From assembly GCA_009778035.1 (NCBI GenBank), contig WRKP01000002.1:1-64000 (forward strand): a DNA stretch of 64,000 nt. The letters are read 5' to 3'. A program made the position numbers and the translations under genes. The notes under the pieces were generated by a model. That model saw nothing but the letters and a program-made list of their open reading frames with translations, was not told the origin of the DNA and searched no databases. Below, piece after piece: positions 33,841-43,255 of the stretch (position 1 is its first letter; each line of letters starts with the position of its first letter). Origin of the DNA: Planctomycetaceae bacterium. GTDB taxonomy: Bacteria > Planctomycetota > Planctomycetia > Pirellulales > Thermoguttaceae.

Positions 33841-34509
33841 ATGAGTGCTAATCACAGTCTGATCTTGTTCGAAGGAGATGTTACAGGAAACTTCTCTGGC
33901 ATATTTGATAGTTTCGGATTGAAATTTACCGGCGGCGTTGAGCGTGCGACGGGACTTGCCGAAATTTGGGAGTTCACCGGCTGGCCGAGAAAAGGGAAGC
34001 CGAAAAAACTCATCCACAAAGCCGCCCTGTACAACGGGATGTGGACTGCGGTACTCGACAGGGAAATGACCATGATTCTCAATCAGGCACAGTGCGAGGC
34101 TTGTGCAAAGCGTTGGGACATCAAAATTTTCGGATACATGGTCGAGAGCGTATCGGGTTCGTGCGCGATGTATTACTTTGCGCCGGAAAGAGTTCGGGGA
34201 TTGAACATCCAAAACTTTGAGGTGCTCGAAGAGTTTGGCGAACCGTTGCAGCAGGAAAATGGAATTTCGATGCAAGATATGTTGGGCGACGGGGCGATGC
34301 GAATTTCTCGGCGGATAGGGTTTTCCGACTCGTTATTTGCGCATCCGACGTCCAAAGTGTTGATTTTGGAATTGGAAGATCCGCAACGGGAAGCGGCCCA
34401 TCAGGAGCGTTCGGACATTATGCATGCGCAGGCAAAGCGTCGTTCTAGTGTTCCTGCTCCCAAAAAGCCCGAGGATCGGCACGAAAAACCTTGGTGGAAA
34501 CTTTGGTAG
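33841..34509 (+). CDS. Hypothetical protein
   Basis: This 222-residue protein belongs to no family I recognise. The start is supported by TAGGAGTG 5 nt upstream. The sequence is a globular alpha/beta mix: LILFEGDVTGNFSGIFDSFG near the N-terminus, a pair of cysteines (QCEACAKRW) near residue 84, and MYYFAPERVRGLNIQNFEVL in the middle. From about residue 175 the tail is charged and Pro/Lys-rich, ending EKPWWKLW. No signal peptide or membrane segment is visible, so it is probably cytoplasmic. It lies between two secreted-protein genes, which gives no clue to its role. TATACT near 33772 may be its -10 box. Confidence 0.6.
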   Translation: MSANHSLILFEGDVTGNFSGIFDSFGLKFTGGVERATGLAEIWEFTGWPRKGKPKKLIHKAALYNGMWTAVLDREMTMILNQAQCEACAKRWDIKIFGYMVESVSGSCAMYYFAPERVRGLNIQNFEVLEEFGEPLQQENGISMQDMLGDGAMRISRRIGFSDSLFAHPTSKVLILELEDPQREAAHQERSDIMHAQAKRRSSVPAPKKPEDRHEKPWWKLW

Positions 34510-34514
34510 GTCCC

Positions 34515-34553
34515 GGTACGCATACCCGGGGGCTAACGCCCCCGGCTCGTGCG
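34515..34553. repeat. GC-rich palindromic repeat (second family)
   Basis: ACCCGGGGGCTAACGCCCCC followed by CGGCTCGTGCG, a strong hairpin matching the copies at 52355-52388 and 54008-54050. It lies 6 bp after the stop of the preceding gene and could help end its transcript. Confidence 0.75.
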
Positions 34554-34674
34554 TTGACGCTCTCACGCTTTTGGGCCGCCGGTCGCCTCCAATGCGGAAC
34601 AATCCCCTTGACATTCCCTGTCCGATGTGGTCAAATGGGCCGCTAATATAACCCTTTCCTTCGGAATAATCACT

Positions 34675-35571
34675 ATGAAGCGACATCACATCCTCTCCCT
34701 CGCCGTCCTGTCGGCATTTTTCGGACTCTGCACTCTGCTCTACGTCCAAGAACTCAATGCCCAAGAGGCCAAACCCGCAAAAGTCCTGCATTTTACCCGT
34801 TCGCAAGGCTTCGAACACGATCCTGCTAAACGACTCGAGGACGGAACTACCGTGTCCGGCCGGGGACTCACCTCTTATTTTGCCGACAAAAATATCGAAA
34901 TCGTCGAAACTCAAGACGGCAGCGTCTTCGACGGCGATATTAGCCAATACGATGCGTTTGTTTTCTACACATCCGGCAACTTGCTCAATCCCGATGATTC
35001 CAAAAATGATTTTGCCAAGCCGATGAGCGAAGCGGGTTTGCGTAAAATGCTCGCCGCCGTGCGTGCGGGCAAAGGGTTTGTCGGAATTCACTCCGCGACC
35101 GACACATTCAGCGGTTTGAACGAAGACGGGATGGATATTTACACCAAATTTGTCGGTGCGAGATTTACCGGCCACGGGCCCGACCAGTACGGCACGTTGA
35201 CCGTTGTGCAGCCGACGGCGTTTCCGTTCCTCAAAGAAGCCGGGCCGCGTTTTACGACCTGGGATGAATGGTACGGAATGGGCTCATTCAGCAAAGATAT
35301 GCATGTTCTCCTGATTCAGGAAACGGCCGGAATGGATGGTCGGGATTATAACCGTCCGCCGTTTCCGATGACTTGGATTCGAGCGGAGGGCGATGGCCGG
35401 GTTGCATACACATCGTTTGGGCACGGCAACCGATATTTTCACAATATGGAGAATGTGCGTCGGATTGGCGAGTTGGTTGAATGGGCCGTTGGCCGTTTCA
35501 ATGCCAGCACAACGCCGAACATTGATGCTGTAACGCCCGGCGCAGGCCAAATGCCGCCGCGGAGGAATTAG
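34675..35571 (+). CDS. Secreted ThuA-domain protein (trehalose-utilisation-like)
   Basis: The protein has 298 residues from the ATG at 34675. The frame extends upstream to 34627, but the signal peptide (HILSLAVLSAFFGLCTLL) begins here. The ThuA fold, related to class I glutamine amidotransferases, is complete: KVLHFTRSQGFEHD, YDAFVFYTSGNLL, GKGFVGIHSATDTF and GRVAYTSFGHGNRYF. ThuA proteins act in sugar metabolism, but the reaction is poorly defined; expansions of the secreted form are typical of planctomycetes. A possible promoter is TTGACA at 34608. The stop codon TAG (35569-35571) is the first three bases of a MITE copy. Confidence 0.88.
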   Translation: MKRHHILSLAVLSAFFGLCTLLYVQELNAQEAKPAKVLHFTRSQGFEHDPAKRLEDGTTVSGRGLTSYFADKNIEIVETQDGSVFDGDISQYDAFVFYTSGNLLNPDDSKNDFAKPMSEAGLRKMLAAVRAGKGFVGIHSATDTFSGLNEDGMDIYTKFVGARFTGHGPDQYGTLTVVQPTAFPFLKEAGPRFTTWDEWYGMGSFSKDMHVLLIQETAGMDGRDYNRPPFPMTWIRAEGDGRVAYTSFGHGNRYFHNMENVRRIGELVEWAVGRFNASTTPNIDAVTPGAGQMPPRRN

Positions 35572-35690
35572 AGCGAATCCATTTTTGCTTTGGACAAAAA
35601 ATCGTCATTCCGGCGAAAGCCGGAATCCAGACATTGCATGTGATGCCAGTTCCTCTGGATTCCGGCTTTCGCCGGAATGACGGAAGTGAT
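35569..35690. repeat. MITE-like element starting at the stop codon of the ThuA gene
   Basis: TAGAGCGAATCCATTTTTGC, then TTTGGACAAAAAATCGTCAT and both hairpin cores; the far terminal repeat is missing. The ThuA frame reads AAT TAG straight into it. Confidence 0.85.
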
Positions 35691-35728
35691 TTCGGGCCAA
35701 TTTGCGACCCCGTTAATTTGCCTCTCCG

Positions 35729-38437
35729 TTAGCGTTTGGCTTTCTTCGCCGCCTTTTTTGCGGCTTTTTTCACCGTAGTTTTCTTGACCACCTTTTTCGC
35801 CGCTTTCTTCACGGCCTTCTTTTTCACGACGGGACCCTTCGCGGCCTTGGCCTCCAACAATACCACCGCCTGGTCGTACGTCAACTCATCCGCCGTGATG
35901 TCCTTCGGCAACGTCGCATTCGTCGTTCCATCCGTTAAATAATCGCCAAATCGGCCCGGTAACAACTGAATCGGCTTGCCCGTAACCGGCGAATCCTCAA
36001 ATACCTTGATCGCCCGCTGCGACTTCGCTGCCGATTGACGACCACGGCCCGGCTTCGGCTGCAAAAGCAATTCCACCGCCTCCTCCAAACTCACCTCCAA
36101 CGGCGAAATGTCCGCCGGCAACGAACGCGTCTCCTTGCCACAAGAAATATAAGGCCCATACTTCCCGTTTTGAGCGAAAACATCAAGCGTCGTGTCTGGA
36201 TGCTTGCCCAAATTACGCGGCAAACTCAATAACCGAAGGGCAATCTCCAACGTCATATCTTCCGGCAACATATCCTTCAGCAACGACGCATTCCGCTTCG
36301 TCTTATCATCCATTTCGCCCAGTTGAATGTACGGCCCAAATCGGCCAATTTTGAGAAACACCGGCTTGCCCGTCGCAGGGTCTTCCCCAAGCGGCGCATC
36401 CGCTTGCTTCACCGTGTTCAAAAACTCGATGGCCTTGGCGTAATCCAACTCATCCGGCGGCATATCTTCCGGCAAGGAACCCGTCTTTTCCCCCTGCTGT
36501 ACATAAGGGCCGAACTTCCCTACCCGAACGACAACCGGCTCATCCCCCGCATACTCATCCGGTGCTGACAGCGGAAAAGTGTTGACCGCCCGAGCGTCAA
36601 TCTGCTCCGTTTTGTTGTCCAAAAGCGGTTTCAGGCCCTTCCCCTGCTCTGCGGATTCGCCGAAGTAAAACTCCTTGAGATAATCCAAGTATTGCAATTC
36701 GCCCCGGCTGATCGCATCGAGTTGGTCTTCCATCTGGGCGGTAAAATCGTAATCGACCAAATCGCCGAGGTGTTCGACCATCAGTTGGCACACGGAAAAC
36801 GCAACCCAAGTCGGAACGAGCGCACCGCCCTTCTTGAAGACGTAATTCCGTGTTTGGATCGTTTCGATAATTGATGCGTAAGTACTCGGCCTGCCGATTC
36901 CCTTGTCGGTGAGAATTTTCGTCAGCGAGGCTTCGGAATATCGACCTGGCGGCGATGTGGTGTGCGATTTCGGCTCCAGTTCGGCAATTTTGAGCGAATC
37001 GCCCTGCTTGACGTCGGGCAGCAAGACTTCCCGATCCGCCAATTCCGCATCAGGATCGTCGGAACCCTCGACATAGGCCCGAAGGTATCCCGGAAAGTCA
37101 ATCGTCTTGCCGCTGACCGAAAACAGAGCATCATCGACCGCGACGGACAAATACTTGCGTTTGCCCCGGACGTCGGACATTTGGGACGCGACCGTTCGTT
37201 TCCAAATTAAATCGTACAATCTGTGCTGGTCGGTCGAAAGTTGCCCCCGTAAACTTTCCGGCAACTCGAACTCGCTGCCAGCCGGACGAATTGCTTCGTG
37301 GGCTTCCTGAGCATTTTTGACCTTCGTTTGATAAATCCGCGGCGAATCCGGCAAATACTCCTTGCCGTATTCCCGTTTGATGTGATTCCGCGCTGCCGTG
37401 ATTGCTTCGGTCGAAAGACTCGTCGAATCGGTCCTCATATAGGTGATGTAGCCGTTTTCGTACAGACCTTGAGCGAGACTCATCGTAGTTCGGGCAGTAA
37501 AACCGAATTTTCGGTTCGCTTCCTGCTGCAATGTGCTCGTCGTAAACGGAGCGTAGGGCCGTTCGGTATAGGGTTTTTCCTCGACGGACTTGACCGTAGC
37601 GGGACATTGTTTGAGTCGAGCGGCCAGGGCGTTGGCGGCGGGCTCGTCGAGCAGCAAACAGGCCGCGGGATCGAACAGTTTCCCGGTTGCGGAATTGAAA
37701 TCCTTGCCGCTGGGGATTTTCTGACCGCCGACGCTCGTCAAACCGGCTGTGATCCGCCCTGTCTTACGGGGTGCATCGCAAGAAAACGTTCCCAGCAAAT
37801 CCCAATAGGTTGCGTTATGAAATGCGATGCGTTCTTTTTCGCGTTCAACAATCAGCCGGACGGCAACGCTTTGGACGCGGCCTGCGGACAATTTCGGTCG
37901 GACTTTGTACCACAAAAGCGGAGAAACTTCGTAGCCGTAGAGCCGGTCGATGATTCGCCGGGTTTCTTGGGCTTGTACGAGGTTGCTGTCGATGCTTCGC
38001 GGCGAAGCCAGGGCGTCTTGGATTGCTTTTTTCGTGATTTCGTTGAAGACGAGACGGTGCGTTGGGATTTTCGGCTTAAGGGTTTCGACGAGGTGCCAAC
38101 TGATGGCTTCTCCTTCACGGTCTTCGTCCGTTGCGAGATAGATTTGGTTGGCGTCTTTGACGAGTTCGCCGAGTTTTTTGATTTGCCGCCGTTTATCGTC
38201 GGGCACGATGTAAAGGGGCTCGAAGTTTTCTTCGACGTTGACGCCGAGTCGGGCCCATTTTTCTTTTTTTAATTTTTCGGGAATTTCGGCGGCGACACGC
38301 GGGAGGTCTCGGATATGTCCGACGCTGGCTTCGACGACGAAATCTTTACCGAGGAACTTGCTGATGGTGCGTGCTTTGGCGGGCGACTCTACGATTACAA
38401 GGGAAAAACCTTGAGATTTGCTTGATTTTGGGGGCAT
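35729..38437 (-). CDS. topA: DNA topoisomerase I
   Basis: A 902-residue type IA topoisomerase that relaxes negative supercoils. The TOPRIM domain is at about 10-140 (LVIVESPAKARTISKFLG, ATDEDREGEAISWH). The active-site tyrosine lies in GYITYMRTDSTSLS near residue 330, and SAGRVQSVAVRLIVEREKER is intact. Instead of cysteine zinc ribbons, the C-terminus carries several Topo_C_assoc repeats of the type GKFGPYVQQGEKTGSLPEDM. They are followed by a Lys/Ala-rich tail (~40 residues of KKAAKK type) that resembles eukaryotic and planctomycetal DNA-binding tails. Full length and intact. Confidence 0.97.
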   Translation of the reverse strand: MPPKSSKSQGFSLVIVESPAKARTISKFLGKDFVVEASVGHIRDLPRVAAEIPEKLKKEKWARLGVNVEENFEPLYIVPDDKRRQIKKLGELVKDANQIYLATDEDREGEAISWHLVETLKPKIPTHRLVFNEITKKAIQDALASPRSIDSNLVQAQETRRIIDRLYGYEVSPLLWYKVRPKLSAGRVQSVAVRLIVEREKERIAFHNATYWDLLGTFSCDAPRKTGRITAGLTSVGGQKIPSGKDFNSATGKLFDPAACLLLDEPAANALAARLKQCPATVKSVEEKPYTERPYAPFTTSTLQQEANRKFGFTARTTMSLAQGLYENGYITYMRTDSTSLSTEAITAARNHIKREYGKEYLPDSPRIYQTKVKNAQEAHEAIRPAGSEFELPESLRGQLSTDQHRLYDLIWKRTVASQMSDVRGKRKYLSVAVDDALFSVSGKTIDFPGYLRAYVEGSDDPDAELADREVLLPDVKQGDSLKIAELEPKSHTTSPPGRYSEASLTKILTDKGIGRPSTYASIIETIQTRNYVFKKGGALVPTWVAFSVCQLMVEHLGDLVDYDFTAQMEDQLDAISRGELQYLDYLKEFYFGESAEQGKGLKPLLDNKTEQIDARAVNTFPLSAPDEYAGDEPVVVRVGKFGPYVQQGEKTGSLPEDMPPDELDYAKAIEFLNTVKQADAPLGEDPATGKPVFLKIGRFGPYIQLGEMDDKTKRNASLLKDMLPEDMTLEIALRLLSLPRNLGKHPDTTLDVFAQNGKYGPYISCGKETRSLPADISPLEVSLEEAVELLLQPKPGRGRQSAAKSQRAIKVFEDSPVTGKPIQLLPGRFGDYLTDGTTNATLPKDITADELTYDQAVVLLEAKAAKGPVVKKKAVKKAAKKVVKKTTVKKAAKKAAKKAKR

Positions 38438-38575
38438 TGAAATTAACGAAGTGTTAATTCGGACGGGCGGCGATTCGGACGTCCACTTTCTATTCCCCTC
38501 TATTTACACACGTTGCCGGGTTTTGTCAAGAGAGACTCCCGGATGTATGCCGCCGCTGGCGGTTGCTTTTCCCTC

Positions 38576-38605
38576 TTGCACCATCCTGCGGAAAATCATT
38601 ATAAT
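38576..38605 (+). promoter_or_regulatory. Promoter of the glycosyltransferase gene
   Basis: TTGCAC at 38576-38581 and a consensus TATAAT at 38600-38605 with 18 bp between. The ATG follows 42 bp later. Confidence 0.7.
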
Positions 38606-38647
38606 CCCAAACCCTAAAAATGGAAACTGAACGACGTCCATAATACG

Positions 38648-39760
38648 ATGCCATACAAACCATTCTCCTTCGTGGGTAAAACCTTCCTGCCTAAAGAATT
38701 GGCAAATCCACGACGCATCCTGATTACAAATTTCGGCAATACCGCAGAGACAATCCAAAGTCTTCCCATACTCGTTGCGGTCAAACACCGATTTCCCCAT
38801 GCCGAAATCGCTTGGCTCATCGGGGCCGAATCCGCACCGCTTATATCGGATCATTGGGCCATCAACCGCTTTATCATCATCCGAAAAGATTGGCTCAAAC
38901 ATCCGTCCGAAATCCGCAGAACTCGAAAACGTCTCCAAGCCTTCGCCCCCCAAGTTGCGATTGATCCGCAATCTTCCTTCGCAAGTGCCTTTGCTTCTTG
39001 GCTTGCCAATGCACATTACCGAATCGGCTTCGCCGGAAAATATGCCCGATTCTTCTATAATGTCAGGGTTTTGACCGACGAAAAGCACCAAATTTACAGA
39101 AAATTACACCTGCTCCAACCGTTTGGCATATACGGTTGCGATATTGCGTTCGACATGCCGGACTGCGAAAAAGACAAAATCACTGCTCGGAATATCCTGC
39201 ACCAAAAAGGCTTATTGGGCAATTTTGCCCTGCTTCACGTCAGTGCGGAAAGGCCCGAAGCCCGATGGCAGGAAGAGCGGTTCGGTGCCGTTGCAAGACA
39301 CCTTTTGGAAGAATGGAACTTGCCGTCGTTGATTACGTGGTGCGGAGGCGACCAAGAATACCGACGGGCGGAATCCGTCATTCATTTTTCGGGCGGAGCC
39401 GCTCTGCAATCATTGGAAACCACGTTGGCCCAGAGGGGAGCGTTGGCCAAATCGGCAACTGTTTTCATCGGATCGGACTCGGCGGAATTGCAACTTGCCG
39501 CTGCGGTGGGTACGCAAACGATAGGTCTTTTCGGCACGCCATCGACTTGGGACAGTGCGCCGTTGGGTTTGGAGCACCGAAGCGTGTTGGCCAAGTCGAT
39601 AACGAAGTATGGAAGCAAACGCATCTTATTGCAGGACGGTATGGAGGCAATTCAGTCAAGGATGGTGATGGAAAAGAGTGATGAGTTGTTATCATCAATT
39701 TTGCAACCGAGTGTTTTGCCGTTGCATCAAGTTCCGGCGGCGCAGAAAAAGGCTGCATAG
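38648..39760 (+). CDS. Glycosyltransferase family 9 (ADP-heptose:LPS heptosyltransferase-like)
   Basis: This 370-residue protein has the GT9 layout of two Rossmann-like halves. The N-terminal half starts RRILITNFGNTAETIQSLPI, which resembles the RILVVRLSSIGDVVLTTP entry of WaaC/WaaF proteins, and continues with HAEIAWLIGAESAPL. The C-terminal half has a sugar-nucleotide site SATVFIGSDSAELQLAAAVG and TQTIGLFGTPS. Family members transfer heptose to the lipopolysaccharide inner core. Together with lpxI downstream in the window this argues for a lipid A-type outer membrane. The exact acceptor sugar cannot be read from the sequence. Confidence 0.85.
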   Translation: MPYKPFSFVGKTFLPKELANPRRILITNFGNTAETIQSLPILVAVKHRFPHAEIAWLIGAESAPLISDHWAINRFIIIRKDWLKHPSEIRRTRKRLQAFAPQVAIDPQSSFASAFASWLANAHYRIGFAGKYARFFYNVRVLTDEKHQIYRKLHLLQPFGIYGCDIAFDMPDCEKDKITARNILHQKGLLGNFALLHVSAERPEARWQEERFGAVARHLLEEWNLPSLITWCGGDQEYRRAESVIHFSGGAALQSLETTLAQRGALAKSATVFIGSDSAELQLAAAVGTQTIGLFGTPSTWDSAPLGLEHRSVLAKSITKYGSKRILLQDGMEAIQSRMVMEKSDELLSSILQPSVLPLHQVPAAQKKAA

Positions 39761-39804
39761 TTGGGAGTTGTGCTACCGCTCTGTTTGTAAACACTTTGTC
39801 GATA

Positions 39805-39880
39805 AGCGACTGGTTTGAAATGGTCCTTCCGGCTCGCCGGAAGGACTGTTTTTTGCCCAGCACAAAAGAGATGCACTCTA
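39805..39880. repeat. Decayed MITE-like element ending in the stop codon of glgP
   Basis: One shortened hairpin (CCTTCCGGCTCGCCGGAAGG), TTTTTTGCCCAGCACAAAAG and the end ATGCACTCTA. On the minus strand this begins TAGAGTGCATCTC, and the TAG terminates glgP. Confidence 0.7.
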
Positions 39881-42067
39881 CCGTTCGACCTTGCAACTCG
39901 TTCCGCCAGCAGCAGGAAGATACGCGTCCGTAGTATAGTCGGCAACCATCCGGTGCGCACTGAAACGCCAAGCCAAAGAACTGACCGAACTCATCATCCG
40001 CTCAATCCATTTCATCGGCAAACCATGCTCGTCAATGTCATAGTACAACGGCACCACCTCATGCTCTAACACATCAAACAAACTCTCCGCATCCCGTTTA
40101 TCCGTAACGGTATCGTCCGTATGACTCGTTCCCCTACTGATTGCAAATCCGTTGGTTCCATCATAGGCCTCTGCCCACCAACCATCGAGAATCGACAAAT
40201 TCAATCCGCCATTGAGCACCGCCTTCATCCCGCTCGTTCCCGACGCCTCCAAAGGCCGACGCGGAGTATTGAGCCAAACATCAACACCCTGCACCATATG
40301 CCGACAAACGTTAATGTCGTAGTCCTCAATAAACACAAACCGGTTTGCAAATTGCGGATCATTTCGCAAATTCGCAATCGTTTGGATAAATTCCTTGCCG
40401 GGTTTGTCCGCCGGATGCGCTTTGCCCGCGAAGATAAACTGTACCGGACGGTCGGGATCATTGCAAATTCTCGCCATCCGCTCGATTTGGTTTAGAACCA
40501 AAGTCGCCCGTTTGTACGTCGCGAAACGTCGGCCAAATCCGATGGTTAAGGCTTGCGGGTCCAGGATAGTTCTTGCCCGGTCGATGACATCGTCGGCTTC
40601 GCCACGACGCCGGCATTGTCGGCTGACACGGCGGCGAACAAACGCAACCAGCAAATTTTTCAATGCACAGTGCGTTTCCCAAAATTCGCCGGGATCTATG
40701 TCATGAACGGCTTCCCATTCCTTCGGATCGTAGGATTCCGCCGACCAGGACGTCGGCATATGCCGTTCGAGCAAGGTGTTAAACTGCCAAGCCATCCAAC
40801 TGGGAACATGGACGCCATTCGTGATGTGTCCGATAGGGACTTTTTCTTCCGGCAACTGGGGCCAGAGACCGTGCCACATTTTTCGGGAAACCACACCGTG
40901 TAACGACGCAACCGCATTCGCATATCGGGACATTTTGAGGCCCAAAACCGTCATGCAGAAGGTTTCATGGGAGTTGCTCGGGTCAACTCGGCCAAGTGCC
41001 ATCAGGTGTCCGTGGTCAATGCCGAGTTGTTCACGCAAGGGGCCCAAATGTTCATCGATCAGACTGCTGTCAAATCGGTCATGTCCCGCCGGAACCGGCG
41101 TGTGCGTGGTAAATACCGTTTTTTGGGCAATTTCCGATGCCGCCTGATCAAACGATTTTCCATCCCGTTCCATTCGCAGCCGGGTTGCTTCCAAAATGGC
41201 AAACGCATTGTGTCCTTCGTTTAGATGATAAACTCCCGCCCGAATCCCCAGGGCTTCCAACGCCCTAACGCCGCCAATCCCGGAGACGATTTCTTGTCGA
41301 ATTCGCGTTCGGTTGTCGCCGCCGTAGAGTCGGCTTGTCAGTTGCCGATCTTGCTGCTGGTTTTCTTCAAGGTCGGTGTCGAGGAGCAGAAGCCTGACGC
41401 GGCCTACGTGAAGTTGCCGAACTTTGGCGTAAATCGTCCCGCTTCGGGTTTGGACTTCGACGGTAACTTTGTTGCCTTTTTGGTCAGTTGCACTTTCCAG
41501 GGGAAGAAATTGGACGGGCGTGTCGATGTACTCTTCCTGTTGCCAGCCTTCGATATCGAGGTGTTGTTTGAAATATCCTTGGTTATAAAACAGTCCGATG
41601 GCAACGAGCGGCACGCCGAGGCCGCTTGCACTTTTGATATGGTCGCCGGAGAGGACGCCGAGGCCGCCGGAGTAGATCGGCACCGACTCGTGAATGCCGA
41701 ATTCCAGCGAAAAATAGGCGACGGGTTGGGAACCGAGAACGCCGACGTTTCGCCTTGCCCAAGTGGTTCGGGCGGTCATATACTCGGTCATTCGGCGGTA
41801 TGCTTGGTCGATTCTGGTATAGAGGACGAGTTCCGCGGCACGGATTTCCAGTCTTTCGGGAGTGAATTCGTGGAGGAGAGCGATGGGATTGTGCCCGAGT
41901 TGTCGCCATCGGATGGGATCGAGCGAGCGGAAGAGGCTGATGACTTCGGGATGCCAACTCCACCAGAGATTATTGGCAAGAGCGACGCATTTGCTGTAGA
42001 GTCCTTGGGGGGTGATACCAACGAGTTTTCCGGTGGTTTGGGGCGACGAGTTGTTATTTGCAGTCAT
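39878..42067 (-). CDS. glgP: Alpha-glucan (glycogen) phosphorylase, GT35
   Basis: A 729-residue enzyme that releases glucose 1-phosphate from glycogen or other alpha-1,4-glucans using PLP. The N-terminal DUF3417-type region (CVALANNLWWSWHPEVISLF) marks the shorter bacterial and archaeal form rather than the ~830-residue E. coli type. Also visible are PVAYFSLEFGIHESVPIYSG, YHLNEGHNAFAILE and, near residue 640, the PLP lysine in EASGTSGMKAVLNGGLNLS. The catalytic features appear intact. No other glycogen gene lies nearby. The TAG stop is provided by a decayed MITE end. Confidence 0.94.
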   Translation of the reverse strand: MTANNNSSPQTTGKLVGITPQGLYSKCVALANNLWWSWHPEVISLFRSLDPIRWRQLGHNPIALLHEFTPERLEIRAAELVLYTRIDQAYRRMTEYMTARTTWARRNVGVLGSQPVAYFSLEFGIHESVPIYSGGLGVLSGDHIKSASGLGVPLVAIGLFYNQGYFKQHLDIEGWQQEEYIDTPVQFLPLESATDQKGNKVTVEVQTRSGTIYAKVRQLHVGRVRLLLLDTDLEENQQQDRQLTSRLYGGDNRTRIRQEIVSGIGGVRALEALGIRAGVYHLNEGHNAFAILEATRLRMERDGKSFDQAASEIAQKTVFTTHTPVPAGHDRFDSSLIDEHLGPLREQLGIDHGHLMALGRVDPSNSHETFCMTVLGLKMSRYANAVASLHGVVSRKMWHGLWPQLPEEKVPIGHITNGVHVPSWMAWQFNTLLERHMPTSWSAESYDPKEWEAVHDIDPGEFWETHCALKNLLVAFVRRRVSRQCRRRGEADDVIDRARTILDPQALTIGFGRRFATYKRATLVLNQIERMARICNDPDRPVQFIFAGKAHPADKPGKEFIQTIANLRNDPQFANRFVFIEDYDINVCRHMVQGVDVWLNTPRRPLEASGTSGMKAVLNGGLNLSILDGWWAEAYDGTNGFAISRGTSHTDDTVTDKRDAESLFDVLEHEVVPLYYDIDEHGLPMKWIERMMSSVSSLAWRFSAHRMVADYTTDAYLPAAGGTSCKVER

Positions 42068-42257
42068 TCTGTGTGTATTTTATCCAAAACGTGGCGTGCA
42101 TTATAGCCGAAAATGGGCAAGATAGCAAGCCGGGATTTGTTGGGCTCGTTCGGAAACTCGCATAATCATCATGCCGCTGTAGGCCGGAATCCACAGGGGC
42201 GACAAGCCGCCGGGCGACGCGGTTAACGCCGGATTGACGGTTTTCGCCCAAAGTCCA

Positions 42258-42569
42258 TTAACCCACGAAACAGATTTTCTTGATTTTCTCTTCCGGGAGC
42301 GATTCGGCAAGCGAGGCAACCAATTCGGCCTGCCGAAAAGATAATTCCTGTATGAAAGCATTATGCGGGACCTTGACCGTCAGCGTTCCCCGATAGATTT
42401 TTTTAACGTGCGTTACGGCGGAAAATTGCTCGCCGACGGCCTGCCGCCAAGCATCCTCGATTCGCCCCAAATCACGCCGACGGTGCAATCCATAACGCAC
42501 AATCAACTGCGGCAACACATCGCCGATTTTTGACAATCCGCCGCGGGAAGAAGTTGCGTTGCGTTTCAT
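42258..42569 (-). CDS. DUF721/DciA-like protein
   Basis: The protein has 103 residues. KIGDVLPQLIVRYGLHRRRD, IEDAWRQAVGEQFSAVTHV and GTLTVKVPHNAFIQELSFRQ reproduce the DUF721 pattern. In many bacteria DUF721 proteins (DciA) help load the replicative helicase where DnaC/DnaI is missing, so a role in replication initiation is a reasonable inference. It follows the Rieske gene by 12 bp on the same strand and is probably cotranscribed with it. The stop is TAA near a degraded MITE core at ~42170-42250. Confidence 0.8.
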   Translation of the reverse strand: MKRNATSSRGGLSKIGDVLPQLIVRYGLHRRRDLGRIEDAWRQAVGEQFSAVTHVKKIYRGTLTVKVPHNAFIQELSFRQAELVASLAESLPEEKIKKICFVG

Positions 42570-42581
42570 GACACGGAGTCC

Positions 42582-43127
42582 CTAATTCGGCCGTTTATCC
42601 GCAATGCCAAATGTAAAATTCTCAAACTTGACATAAACTCGGCCATCTTCGATTTTGCATTCGAGCGTATCCAAATCGCGGGGCGACGCATTGTTGCCGG
42701 TTCGTACTCCGTTCAAATCAAAATACGCGGTATGACACGGGCAGGAATACAGGTCTTCCCTTGCTTTTGTTTCTGGATTTTCGCCGATGACTTGAACCAT
42801 ACAGCCCGCGTGGGGACACAGTGCGTGCAGGGCTTGGGCCTCGTTGCCAACTCGCCGCAGATAGAGCGTTCCGATTTTTTGGTTCGGCAAGGTTGTCCAG
42901 GCATCCACTTTATCGTCGATGATTGCAAAGCGTTGTGGCCGTTCGGTCAGCGAATCGAGGGTCGTAATGGGATAAAATTTTCCGGCACCGCCTTCGACAA
43001 AGACGGGAGCGGTAACGAGTTGGATGGCAGCGCAAATTGGTGCGCCGAGAGCGCAGGCTCCGATTCCAGCGGCCGCAGTCGTTTTCATAAGGTCGCGGCG
43101 GTCGATTTTGGCAGTCGGCTCGGACAT
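42582..43127 (-). CDS. Rieske [2Fe-2S] protein with Tat signal
   Basis: The protein has 181 residues from the ATG at 43127 (MSEPTAKIDRRDLMKTTAAA); the frame runs further upstream without a good start. The twin arginine R10-R11 and the following Ala-rich helix form a Tat signal and membrane anchor, as in Rieske subunits of cytochrome bc/b6f-type complexes. The cluster ligands are complete: C104 and H106 in ALCPHAGCM, C129 and H132 in YSCPCHTAYFD, with the extra disulfide cysteines C109 and C131. It would transfer electrons from quinol at the membrane. No cytochrome b gene is adjacent, so it may belong to a complex encoded elsewhere. Confidence 0.88.
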   Translation of the reverse strand: MSEPTAKIDRRDLMKTTAAAGIGACALGAPICAAIQLVTAPVFVEGGAGKFYPITTLDSLTERPQRFAIIDDKVDAWTTLPNQKIGTLYLRRVGNEAQALHALCPHAGCMVQVIGENPETKAREDLYSCPCHTAYFDLNGVRTGNNASPRDLDTLECKIEDGRVYVKFENFTFGIADKRPN

Positions 43128-43242
43128 GATGGTAAGTGTTATGCGATAATCTTTCGCCAGTATATCCCAAACGGCGGAACTATGCAAGCCGTCTGTTGTA
43201 TGCCACAGGCTCTTATGCTCTTCCCTATAAGGATTATGCCGT

Positions 43243-43248
43243 TACAAT
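43243..43248 (+). promoter_or_regulatory. -10 box close to the uxs start (probable leaderless mRNA)
   Basis: TACAAT ends 7 bp before the ATG at 43256, so transcription would begin at or next to the start codon. The -35 region is weak. Confidence 0.45.
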
Positions 43249-43255
43249 AAACCGA